DNA of 9,684 nucleotides, from contig QMZD01000041.1 of the NCBI GenBank assembly GCA_003662985.1, forward strand, positions 1 to 9,684. The letters run 5' to 3'. A program made the position numbers and the translations under genes. Each line of letters starts with the position of its first letter. Positions within the stretch are counted from its first letter, which is position 1. The notes below the pieces were generated by a model. The model was given only the letters and a program-made list of their open reading frames with translations. It did no database searches and was not told the origin of the DNA. Source of the stretch: Archaeoglobales archaeon. GTDB lineage: Archaea; Halobacteriota; Archaeoglobi; Archaeoglobales; Archaeoglobaceae. This document shows positions 1 to 6,258 of the stretch, in pieces.

Positions 1-242
1 AGATCGTCAACGGAGGTCGTAAGCTTCTCGATCGCATCAATATTATCTCCCTTTCCCATTATCCTGTCAAGATCCGCAACGTACAGATTTTTCGGCTTTA
101 TCTCCCTAATCACAACAAAGAGATCGGATGATGGAAGATTTAACTTAGATTCCAGATGCACGGGTTTGTATTCTTCCCTCTTCCCGCTCACACCCCTCAC
201 GACAATACCGTTAAGTAAATCCGTAACGAAATAGAGTCTCAT
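1..242 (-). CDS. HisA-related TIM-barrel protein, N-terminal part (partial)
   Basis: The reverse strand is open from an ATG at 242 to the left edge, giving 80 residues that begin MRLYFVTDLLNGIVVRGVSG. The pattern of an early Asp-Leu-x-x-Gly-x-Val-Val strand, then REEYKP and then the segment YVADLDRI matches the archaeal family of proteins related to the histidine enzyme HisA (COG1411-type, TIM barrel). It is not recognisably a true HisA, and the function of the family is unsettled. The start is favoured because a TATA-like box (263-270, reverse strand) lies 21-28 bp upstream, which suits a leaderless mRNA. It is divergent from mfnB with 76 bp between start codons, so a shared role in cofactor or furan-ring synthesis is possible, but that is inference. 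The C-terminal two thirds lie outside the window. Confidence 0.75.
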   Translation of the reverse strand, partial: MRLYFVTDLLNGIVVRGVSGKREEYKPVHLESKLNLPSSDLFVVIREIKPKNLYVADLDRIMGKGDNIDAIEKLTTSVDD

Positions 243-262
243 AAATTTGTTTAGTTTTCAAG

Positions 263-270
263 TTATAAAA
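263..270 (-). promoter_or_regulatory. TATA box of the HisA-like gene
   Basis: Read on the reverse strand the site is TTTTATAA, 21-28 bp before the ATG at 242. That is the spacing expected if transcription starts at or next to the start codon. No Shine-Dalgarno sequence is visible before that ATG, consistent with a leaderless transcript. It lies 17 bp from the opposing mfnB TATA box, so the two divergent promoters occupy the same short region and may compete. Confidence 0.5.
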
Positions 271-287
271 GCCTTAAAATCAACACC

Positions 288-295
288 TATAAATA
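288..295 (+). promoter_or_regulatory. TATA box of mfnB
   Basis: TATAAATA is a near-consensus archaeal TATA box located 24-31 bp upstream of the ATG at 319. The expected transcription start therefore coincides almost exactly with the start codon, so the mRNA is probably leaderless. There is no ribosome binding site before 319. This site is the main reason for choosing 319 over the TTG at 247, which lies upstream of the box. Confidence 0.55.
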
Positions 296-318
296 CACCA
301 TTTTTTCAGCAATCTGTG

Positions 319-1029
319 ATGATCAGAGTCCTTGTAAGTCCGATGAGTTATGAAGAGGCAATCGAATGCCTCAATGGTGGAGCAGATATAATCGATGTTA
401 AAAACCCAAAAGAGGGCTCACTCGGAGCCAATTTCCCATGGGTGATCAGTAGCATCAGGAAGCTCGTTAAGGAAAATGGGAAGGAAATAAGCGCGACAAC
501 AGGAGATTTCGACTTCAAACCCGGCACAGCGAGCCTTGCAGCTCTTGGAGCAGCAGTAGCGGGAGCAGACTACATCAAAGTTGGATTATACGGGATTAAA
601 AACATCGACCAAGCCTATGAAGTCTTAAAAGGTGTAACCAAATCCGTAAAGGACTACGACGCAGACAAGAAGGTTGTTGGAGCTGCCTATGCAGACTACT
701 CAAAGATAAATGCAATTTCCCCATTTGACTTGCCTGAAGCGGCTCAAAAAGCAGAGGTTGACGTGATAATGATTGACACAGCAATCAAAGATGGCCTAAC
801 GCTTTTCGATCATCTGAAGTCTGAGCAATTGGAGAAGTTTGTCGACATGGCAAGAGAGAATGGAATGCTTTGCGCGCTCGCGGGCTCAATAAACTGGAAC
901 CATCTGGAAGCTTTGAAGAAAATATCCCCCGACATAATCGGTGTTAGGACGATAGTTTGCGAAGGCGGAAGACAGTCAAAGATCAAGCAAGAGCTCGTTG
1001 AAAAGCTTATGAGAGAGATGAGATTTTGA
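319..1029 (+). CDS. mfnB: (5-formylfuran-3-yl)methyl phosphate synthase
   Basis: This enzyme condenses two molecules of glyceraldehyde 3-phosphate into the furan phosphate precursor of methanofuran, the C1 carrier of the archaeal formyl-methanofuran pathway. The 236-residue length fits the family (about 235), and the protein is a cytosolic TIM barrel. The N-terminal block GGADIIDVKNPKEGSLGANF is the family hallmark. Lys28 corresponds to the Schiff-base lysine (Lys27 in the Methanocaldococcus enzyme), Lys87 lies in the segment DYIKVGLYG, and Asp153 with Lys157 in MIDTAIKDG match the other known active-site residues. The barrel end GVRTIVCEGGR fits a phosphate-binding loop. ATG 319 is chosen because homologues begin with a short strand (xIRVLVSP) and because of the TATA box at 288-295; an in-frame TTG at 247 is rejected. 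The gene is monocistronic here and converges on its right-hand neighbour. Confidence 0.93.
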   Translation: MIRVLVSPMSYEEAIECLNGGADIIDVKNPKEGSLGANFPWVISSIRKLVKENGKEISATTGDFDFKPGTASLAALGAAVAGADYIKVGLYGIKNIDQAYEVLKGVTKSVKDYDADKKVVGAAYADYSKINAISPFDLPEAAQKAEVDVIMIDTAIKDGLTLFDHLKSEQLEKFVDMARENGMLCALAGSINWNHLEALKKISPDIIGVRTIVCEGGRQSKIKQELVEKLMREMRF

Positions 1030-1034
1030 TTTAA

Positions 1035-2219
1035 TTAAGTAATAAGCTTAACCGAACAAAGATTTCTCAGCAAATCGACCCCTTCTCTTGTCCCTTTAGC
1101 TATTATCAGATCTCCTTTTGAGAGTTTCGTTGTTGCTCCGGGTTTGGTTATCCATCTGTTATCCCTTTTTATGGCAACAACGTGCATTCCAGTGTTTGTT
1201 TCAACCTTTGCCTCTCCTAATGTCACTCCATCGAGGTCACAGCTCTTTCCAACTTCTATCATCACTATCACTTCATCTGTCTCTTTCATGGCCTCCATAA
1301 AAATCGGATGGAGTTCCATTTTTTCAACCACTATCTCTGCTATATCCCTGGCTGCATCGGCTATATTTTCAGAGGCTGTTGATAATTCAAGCAAGGCTAT
1401 GAGGCCTTTTAGATTTTCGTCGCTAACCTTCTTGGAGCTTTTGAGCACCCAGTGCCTAAGATCGTACTTTAGATTATCAAGCTTCTCCTCCAAATAGATT
1501 ACCTCATGAGCCACATCCTCATTCTGATAGAGAAGAGAAGAATAGCTTAAGTCAACAGCCAGTTCTGAGAGATCTTTCATTTCAATAACCGTATCAACAG
1601 CATTATCCAAATCCTCAAGCTCTAGCTCAAACTCCTCTTCGTGGAAAGTAATCTTTTCTCCGGAAACGATCTCGTAAAACGATGGCAACCCGGTTATGTC
1701 TCCTCTTGCAAAGAGGGTGTCCCCTTTAAGGATCTTCGACTCTCGATCGGGGTTGAAAATCCAGTCAAAACCCCTCTTAATTGCAATAACCCTCATTCCA
1801 GTCCTTGTGTGGAGTCTCACCTCGCCCAGGGTCTTTTCGGCTATTTCACTGTCCTCTGAAACTCTCGCTTTAGCAGCCGTCTCCTCAGAATGTCTTAAAA
1901 TCAATCTTACAACATCCTTCGGGAGCTTGAATCCCCTCAAAACGAGAGAAGCTATATCTCCAGCGGATGATCCCAATTTTTGTGCTGCAGTTGCTATCTG
2001 TAGAATCGTCGATACGGATTCAGCCTCATCAACCCTTCTCGCGGAAAGGATGGAAACTATTCTCATCTGCTTAAGCATCTCTGAAAGAATGTTTTCAAGA
2101 TCGAGGACTTCTTCAGCTATATCTTCATTATCAAAAAGAAGTGCCGAGTAAGCGAGATCGACAACTATCTCTGATGTATCTTTAATATCTACCAAAAGGT
2201 CCTTTACAGTACGCCGCAT
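1035..2219 (-). CDS. Tandemly duplicated PhoU/TrkA-C domain protein
   Basis: A 394-residue cytosolic protein made of two homologous halves, each with a helical PhoU-like domain followed by a TrkA-C (RCK-C) domain. The repeat is visible directly: IKDTSEIVVDLAYS (12-25) matches MKDLSELAVDLSYS (214-227), and TLGEVRLHTRTGMRVIAIKR (130-149) matches TLGEAKVETNTGMHVVAIKR (333-352). The offset is about 202-203 residues. A very acidic linker (about 194-206) joins the halves. This architecture is known from archaea (COG3273-type), often near potassium channels or transporters. TrkA-C domains bind small ligands and, in some bacterial proteins, cyclic di-AMP. There is no membrane segment or Rossmann NAD-binding motif, so it is probably a regulatory or sensor subunit rather than a channel; its partner is not in the window. 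ATG 2219 is the first residue of a conserved-looking start, but no ribosome binding site is seen. The stop lies 5 bp from the convergent mfnB stop. Confidence 0.85.
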   Translation of the reverse strand: MRRTVKDLLVDIKDTSEIVVDLAYSALLFDNEDIAEEVLDLENILSEMLKQMRIVSILSARRVDEAESVSTILQIATAAQKLGSSAGDIASLVLRGFKLPKDVVRLILRHSEETAAKARVSEDSEIAEKTLGEVRLHTRTGMRVIAIKRGFDWIFNPDRESKILKGDTLFARGDITGLPSFYEIVSGEKITFHEEEFELELEDLDNAVDTVIEMKDLSELAVDLSYSSLLYQNEDVAHEVIYLEEKLDNLKYDLRHWVLKSSKKVSDENLKGLIALLELSTASENIADAARDIAEIVVEKMELHPIFMEAMKETDEVIVMIEVGKSCDLDGVTLGEAKVETNTGMHVVAIKRDNRWITKPGATTKLSKGDLIIAKGTREGVDLLRNLCSVKLIT

Positions 2220-2248
2220 TTCGACTCAAATTTTTATACAACACCGGA

Positions 2249-2256
2249 ATTTATAA
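2249..2256 (-). promoter_or_regulatory. Likely TATA box of the PhoU/TrkA-C gene
   Basis: On the reverse strand the site reads TTATAAAT, 30-37 bp upstream of the ATG at 2219, predicting a leader of only a few nucleotides. A second AT-rich stretch, TATAAAAA at 2231-2238, is closer to consensus but only 12-19 bp from the start codon. It would place the transcription start inside the gene, so it is less likely to be the one used. Confidence 0.4.
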
Positions 2257-2371
2257 GACTTTCCATGAAATGAGGATTTACTAGCTTTCGGTGGATCTTA
2301 TAACTTCTGGATTTAACAGGTTCAATAAATTTTCCATCTCCAAATACCTTAACATAAAGACTGCACAATCG

Positions 2372-2379
2372 TTAAAAAT
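2372..2379 (+). promoter_or_regulatory. Possible TATA box of endA
   Basis: TTAAAAAT lies 23-30 bp upstream of the ATG at 2402, the distance expected for a leaderless transcript. It is a weak match to the consensus. Other candidates further upstream (around 2250-2257 and 2297-2304) would give leaders of about 70-120 nt. The rest of the 182-bp region between the PhoU/TrkA-C gene and endA is AT-rich, and I see no RNA gene or repeat in it. Confidence 0.3.
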
Positions 2380-2401
2380 CATCCAGTATTTCATTGAGCT
2401 A

Positions 2402-3340
2402 ATGGAGGTAATCTTCGAAAAAGGCAGATTTATTGCTGAGGCTCATCAGATGCTCAGAAGGAGGAGGTTTGGAGTGATTGTAGGAGAGAAGATAGAACTT
2501 CATCCCGCTGAAGTCGGTTACCTTCTCATAAAAGACTTGGTAAAAATCAGAAAAAATGAGGATTACCTCAGTTTTGAGGATTTTTTGAGCGAGGTTTCGA
2601 AAGATGAGGACTTCCTCCCCTTCTTTTTCGTCTACGTGGATTTGAGAGATAGGGGGAAGAGGGTAAAGCCGGAAGGTAGATTTCTTTATGGAGATAGAAT
2701 TTATCTCCCGATATCAGAGAGAAAGGAGATCTCGATCCCAGAACTCTACCAGATTTACGAGGAGAAGGGAGAGTACATTTTGGCGGTTGTTGATGAGGAG
2801 AGTGAGATAACCTACTACAGAGTATTTGAGCCGGAACTGAGGGGAGGAGCTGAGAGGGTCGAGATGGGGGTCAAAGGCATTTTCGCTGGTGACAGGGTTG
2901 TTACAGAGAGCAAAGAATTGTTTGAAAGATTCTTTTACGGTAGTGAGAAGGATGGTTTTGTTGCTCTTTCAATTCTGGAGGCCCTTTACCTCTCCGAGAG
3001 AGGCATCTTAGAGGTCGACGAGGACTTAAGAAAAGTAGCGGAGAACATAGAGAGGGATTTCGAGGAGAGGTATGAACTGTACACAGATTTAAAGGAGAGG
3101 GGAATGGTCGTTAAAACGGGATTTAAATTCGGCTCCGACTTCAGAGTTTACGATGAGATCACTGACGTTAGTCAGCTACCCCACAGCAAGTATCTTGTTT
3201 CAAATATCAAGAGTAAACTCGGATTGCCTGAGATTTCAAGGGCTGTGAGGCTTGCAAACAGCGTAAGAAAGAAGATGGTCTTTTCTTTTAAATTAAATGG
3301 AAACAGAAAGTATCTGATTTTAGATAGAGTTAAGGTTTAA
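2402..3340 (+). CDS. endA: tRNA-splicing endonuclease, two-repeat homodimer type
   Basis: EndA cuts introns from precursor tRNA (and rRNA) at bulge-helix-bulge structures, leaving 2',3'-cyclic phosphate ends. The 312-residue length matches the Archaeoglobus fulgidus enzyme (305), in which two endonuclease-like repeats are fused and the protein works as a homodimer. The first, degenerate repeat contains FFFVYVDLRDRGKRVKPEG (about 74-92). The second carries ERYELYTDLKERGMVVKTGF and the catalytic triad: Tyr250 in FRVY, His261 in QLPHSKYL and Lys290 in SVRKKMVF. The C-terminal end ILDRVKV is typical. ATG 2402 is chosen because homologues begin about here. An in-frame GTG at 2291 would add 37 residues of unrelated composition. 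trpS follows on the same strand after 89 bp. Confidence 0.95.
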   Translation: MEVIFEKGRFIAEAHQMLRRRRFGVIVGEKIELHPAEVGYLLIKDLVKIRKNEDYLSFEDFLSEVSKDEDFLPFFFVYVDLRDRGKRVKPEGRFLYGDRIYLPISERKEISIPELYQIYEEKGEYILAVVDEESEITYYRVFEPELRGGAERVEMGVKGIFAGDRVVTESKELFERFFYGSEKDGFVALSILEALYLSERGILEVDEDLRKVAENIERDFEERYELYTDLKERGMVVKTGFKFGSDFRVYDEITDVSQLPHSKYLVSNIKSKLGLPEISRAVRLANSVRKKMVFSFKLNGNRKYLILDRVKV

Positions 3341-3400
3341 AATGACATATAGAGTTGGCACCGTGTCAAGCATATGCGCTAAAACTCGGGAACAAAAAGA

Positions 3401-3408
3401 TATTAAAA
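3401..3408 (+). promoter_or_regulatory. Likely TATA box of trpS
   Basis: TATTAAAA lies 22-29 bp before the ATG at 3430, implying that trpS has its own promoter although it follows endA on the same strand. The expected transcription start falls at or near 3430. If translation instead begins at ATG 3454, the leader would be about 24 nt and carry a GAGG motif at 3442-3445. Confidence 0.4.
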
Positions 3409-3429
3409 CATCTCCACCAGCCAAAGAGC

Positions 3430-4725
3430 ATGCAGAAGAACGAGGGCGATGAGATGATCGTCACACCATGGGAAGTCGAGGGCGTAATAGACTATGCGAA
3501 GCTGATAAAAGAGTTCGGGATGCAATCCATCTCCGACATTCTGCACGAGATTCCGCAGCCTAACTGGCTGATGAGGAGGGGAATAGTGTTCGGCCACAGA
3601 GACTATCAGAGAATCGTAAATGCGATGAAAAACAAAACCCCTTGGGCCGTTATGTCGGGTTTCATGCCCTCCGGTTTGCCACACTTCGGCCATAAAATGA
3701 CCATGGATGAGATAGTGTGGCACCAGCAGATGGGTGGAAAGGCATTCGTTGGAATAGCAGACATGGAATCCTTCGTTGTGAGAGGTTTTTCATGGGAAAA
3801 AGCCAAGGAAATTGGAATGGAATACGTGAAGAGCATAATCGCCCTTGGATTAAAAGAGGATGCGGTAATCTACTTCCAGTCAGCCAGCACAGTCGTGAAG
3901 GATTTTGCCTTTGAGCTTGCAGCTGAAGTGAACTTCAGCGAGCTCAAAGCAATATACGGTTTTATGCCGGAAACGAATTTGGCAAAGATGTTCGTAACGT
4001 CAATTCAGGCGGCAGACATCCTACATCCCCAGCTGAAACCCTTTGGTGGACCAAAGCCAGTTGTCGTGCCTGTGGGGGCAGATCAGGATCCCCATATCAG
4101 GCTTACGAGAGATCTTGCATCCAGAGCGAGCATATTCTCCTTCGAACGGTTGAGAGAGGGGGTAAGAATAAGGAGTAGAAAAGGAGTAGATTACCTCCAG
4201 CGCCTCTCGGGAGAGCTTGATTTTGACAAAATAGTTTATGAGGAACATATCGATGTTTTCGGAGACCCCAATGAGATCGAGGAAAATGCCAGAAGAATAG
4301 AGCTCGAACTGGGTGGCAAGGCTCTGATACCACCATCTTCAACCTACCACCGCTTTATCACCGGTCTCACGGGAGGAAAGATGAGCTCAAGTAAGCCGGA
4401 GAGCTTCATCTCCCTAATGGATTTTCCCGAGGATGCATCGAATAAGATGATGAAGGCCGTGACTGGAGGTAGAGTTACCGCTGAGGAGCAGAGGAAGTTA
4501 GGTGGAGAGCCGGAGAAATGTGCAGTATTTGAGTTCTACAACTTCCACCTCGTAAAAGATGACAAAGAACTAAAAGAGATCGAATCGGAGTGCAGGGAAG
4601 GAAGGATTCTCTGCGGGCAGTGTAAGAAGAGGGCTGCGGAGATGATCGCACAATTCCTTAGAGAACATCAGGAAAAGATGGAAGAAGTTGAGAGCAGACT
4701 TGATTTGTACAACATAATTGTTTGA
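3430..4725 (+). CDS. trpS: Tryptophanyl-tRNA synthetase, archaeal type
   Basis: Charges tRNA-Trp with tryptophan (class I aminoacyl-tRNA synthetase, cytosol). From this start the product is 431 residues. The archaeal/eukaryal signature VTPWEVEG is near the N-terminus. The HIGH-type ATP motif is PSGLPHFGH (residues 80-88), the amino-acid/ATP-site block is GADQDPHIRLTRD (216-228), and the second ATP motif is GGKMSSSKP (315-323). A C-terminal Cys-x-x-Cys (395, 398) precedes a helical tail. Between TRDLASRAS and PPSSTYHRF lies a stretch of about 70 charged residues that shorter archaeal TrpS proteins seem, from memory, to lack. The start is uncertain: ATG 3430 fits the TATA box at 3401-3408, while ATG 3454 (423 aa) has GAGG 8 nt upstream and starts close to the conserved region. 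The last Val codon and stop belong to a tandem repeat. Confidence 0.94.
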   Translation: MQKNEGDEMIVTPWEVEGVIDYAKLIKEFGMQSISDILHEIPQPNWLMRRGIVFGHRDYQRIVNAMKNKTPWAVMSGFMPSGLPHFGHKMTMDEIVWHQQMGGKAFVGIADMESFVVRGFSWEKAKEIGMEYVKSIIALGLKEDAVIYFQSASTVVKDFAFELAAEVNFSELKAIYGFMPETNLAKMFVTSIQAADILHPQLKPFGGPKPVVVPVGADQDPHIRLTRDLASRASIFSFERLREGVRIRSRKGVDYLQRLSGELDFDKIVYEEHIDVFGDPNEIEENARRIELELGGKALIPPSSTYHRFITGLTGGKMSSSKPESFISLMDFPEDASNKMMKAVTGGRVTAEEQRKLGGEPEKCAVFEFYNFHLVKDDKELKEIESECREGRILCGQCKKRAAEMIAQFLREHQEKMEEVESRLDLYNIIV

Positions 4726-4770
4726 CCACTTAACCTCGTTTGACTACTTAACCCACTTAACCACTTAACC
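4720..4770. repeat. Short direct-repeat cluster between convergent genes
   Basis: An 18-bp unit occurs twice in tandem at 4720-4737 and 4738-4755, with 15 of 18 positions identical; both copies begin GTTTGAC. The first copy starts in the last sense codon of trpS and includes its stop. An 8-bp unit, CCACTTAA, is then tandemly repeated at 4753-4760 and 4761-4768. In all, ACTTAACC occurs four times (4728-4735, 4746-4753, 4755-4762, 4763-4770). The last copy contains the stop codon of the minus-strand methyltransferase gene. There are too few and too short units for a CRISPR array, and replication slippage at a gene end is the simplest origin. A role in termination of the convergent transcripts is only a guess. 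Confidence 0.8.
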
Positions 4771-5316
4771 ATGTTTTTTACTTGGAACTGGTAACAAGAA
4801 GGGTGTTCTCTTTTTATACTCAACGTATTCCTGTCCAAATCTTTCTTCGAGTTCTTTTTCCTCAACAAGCTTCACGTATACTAAAAGTGAAACTACAAAA
4901 AGGATAACCAATCCGATAAAAGAGAACGAACCCATCCAAACTCCGATTCCGAGATAGAACAACATGATTCCAAAGATCATTGGGTTGCGACAGTACGCAT
5001 AAGGCCCTTCAACCACGAGTTTCTGAGTTGGCATCATAGGCGCTGGGGTGCCTTTGCCGATTTTGAATTGAGCCCAAACCGACCAACCTGCGAACAAAAG
5101 TCCTGGAAGGATTAGAAATACGGCAATAAAATCAGGAGACACAAATTTTGGTAAGCGAAAATGGTCGTCAATAGTGTAGGAGAACACCCAAAAGATGGAA
5201 GGTACTATTGCTACAAAGAGGGTCGCTTGAGGGATCAAAGCGAGCATCCTCTGCCTTTTTGTGTATTCTTTTCTAGACCATTTTAAGATTCTATCCTTCA
5301 TCTGCCTAAACTTCAC
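4765..5316 (-). CDS. Isoprenylcysteine carboxyl methyltransferase-like membrane protein
   Basis: A 183-residue integral membrane protein of the ICMT/phospholipid-methyltransferase superfamily, which uses S-adenosylmethionine to methylate lipids, isoprenylated substrates or other hydrophobic molecules. The cofactor-binding hallmark is at the C-terminal half: GPYAYCRNPM (104-113), then EEKELEERFG (152-161) and EYVEYKKRTPFLLP (163-176). Hydrophobic segments lie at about 26-45, 62-82, 114-128 and 130-150. The substrate in archaea is unknown; Archaea are not known to make CaaX-prenylated proteins, so the family name should not be taken as the reaction. The first codon is GTG at 5316; an in-frame ATG at 5301 would remove five residues, and neither has a good ribosome binding site. 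It lies 42 bp downstream of the kinase gene on the same strand, so co-transcription is likely, with a hairpin between them. Confidence 0.85.
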   Translation of the reverse strand: MKFRQMKDRILKWSRKEYTKRQRMLALIPQATLFVAIVPSIFWVFSYTIDDHFRLPKFVSPDFIAVFLILPGLLFAGWSVWAQFKIGKGTPAPMMPTQKLVVEGPYAYCRNPMIFGIMLFYLGIGVWMGSFSFIGLVILFVVSLLVYVKLVEEKELEERFGQEYVEYKKRTPFLLPVPSKKHG

Positions 5317-5331
5317 TTTGATAAGATGAAT

Positions 5332-5359
5332 AGTTTTTCCGTTACTGACGGAATAAACT
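5332..5359 (-). other. Hairpin between the kinase and methyltransferase genes
   Basis: The arms AGTTT plus TTCCGT (5332-5342) pair with ACGGAA (5348-5353) and AAACT (5355-5359). The loop is TACTG and a single T is bulged at 5354, giving an 11-bp imperfect stem. In the minus-strand transcript the stem begins at the last base of the kinase stop codon and ends 15 nt before the GTG start of the methyltransferase gene. There is no long U-tract after it, so it is a poor classical terminator. It could instead be an RNA-processing or mRNA-stability element, or partial attenuation between two co-transcribed genes. Confidence 0.45.
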
Positions 5360-6234
5360 CATATCAAGTCCAGAAACCTATCCACTTCCTCCTTTTCTGG
5401 AAAGTTCCTTGCACCAAAATGCTGGATGTTCTTCGATGCCACGAAGTTACCCGATTTGAGGCAGGTTTCAATATCAAAACCATTCAGGTAAGCGTAGATG
5501 AATCCTGCAGCGAAGGCATCTCCGGCTCCGGTTGTATCTACCACTTCAACATCAAACGCCTCTGCATAGTACTTTTCCTCTCTAGTAAAAGCCATACTCC
5601 CATCTTTTCCGAGGGTTATCACCAACAATCCCACACGATTCTGAAAATCCCTCACAGAGAAATCCTTGATTTCATCTTTCGACATAAAAACGATGTCGCA
5701 GTAATCAAGTATTTGAGAAAGGGTCTCAAATCCGAGCGAGATATACGGGAAGCCAGGATTGATTATGACCTTGCATCCTAACCTCTTTCCCCTCCTCGCG
5801 ATGTCCAAGTGGAATTCGAAGCTCCCTTCAGTCGGAAATGGGTCGAGATAGAGATAATCTACATCCCTCAGATCAGCATCGGTGATTTTCAGATTGATTC
5901 TACCAGCAGCATTTGGATGAACAAAAAAAGTTCTCTCTCCTTTCTCATCAACGTAAATATGGCACTTTCCCGTTTCTGGATGAGAAACGCTGTACCTAAC
6001 ATCAACCCCATTCCCTTCTAGGCTGGAAATGTAGAATTTTGCATCATCATCTTCTCCGACGGTCGTGTAGAACCTACATTCAACCCCAAATCTTGAGAGA
6101 CCGAAAATAACATTCCCGGCCGCCCCTCCGGGCATAACGGTAGAGGATTTCACCACAGCATGTCCGCCGGGAGGAGGGTAGTTTTCTATCCTGTAAATAT
6201 GGTCAACGAGAGCCGGGCCGATTCCAGCAATCAT
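5359..6234 (-). CDS. PfkB-family sugar or nucleoside kinase
   Basis: Transfers a phosphate from ATP to a hydroxymethyl group of a sugar, nucleoside or related substrate (ribokinase fold, cytosol). From ATG 6234 the product is 291 residues, a normal family length. The first family signature region is MPGGAAGNVIFGLSRFG (34-50), the di-glycine that closes the lid. The second is DTTGAGDAFAAGF (233-245), whose Asp239 is the expected catalytic base and whose GAGD forms the anion hole. A strand-turn KCHIYVDEKGERTFFV (90-105) belongs to the lid. The substrate cannot be read from the sequence; ribokinase, adenosine/nucleoside kinase and fructokinase-like roles are all open. A TTG at 6249 would add five residues; ATG is preferred on codon grounds, as neither has a strong ribosome binding site. 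The gene lies upstream of the membrane methyltransferase gene on the same strand and is divergent from the flavoprotein gene. Confidence 0.88.
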   Translation of the reverse strand: MIAGIGPALVDHIYRIENYPPPGGHAVVKSSTVMPGGAAGNVIFGLSRFGVECRFYTTVGEDDDAKFYISSLEGNGVDVRYSVSHPETGKCHIYVDEKGERTFFVHPNAAGRINLKITDADLRDVDYLYLDPFPTEGSFEFHLDIARRGKRLGCKVIINPGFPYISLGFETLSQILDYCDIVFMSKDEIKDFSVRDFQNRVGLLVITLGKDGSMAFTREEKYYAEAFDVEVVDTTGAGDAFAAGFIYAYLNGFDIETCLKSGNFVASKNIQHFGARNFPEKEEVDRFLDLI

Positions 6235-6258
6235 AAATCTAGAACTCAACTACACCAT

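Noticed and set aside
247..318. N-terminal extension of mfnB starting at TTG 247
   Set aside because: It contains the TATA boxes of both divergent promoters, and homologues of the enzyme begin at the equivalent of ATG 319.
1641..2151. Open plus-strand frames of 72 and 151 codons opposite the PhoU/TrkA-C gene
   Set aside because: They are antisense shadows of a well-supported gene, with no recognisable motif and low-complexity Ser/Leu-rich translations.
2291..2401. Longer EndA starting at GTG 2291
   Set aside because: The extra 37 residues have no match to the known EndA N-terminus and lie in the promoter region.
3351..3380. Weak hairpin and the palindrome GCATATGC between endA and trpS
   Set aside because: The stem is only about 5 bp with a wobble pair, the palindrome is 8 bp, and no U-tract follows; not enough to call a terminator or operator.
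3355..3429. Longer TrpS starting at TTG 3355
   Set aside because: The added residues are not like any TrpS N-terminus I know, and the region contains the probable trpS TATA box.
4720..4770. Possible CRISPR remnant
   Set aside because: The units are 8 and 18 bp, directly adjacent without unique spacers, and no cas gene is nearby; simple tandem duplication explains them.
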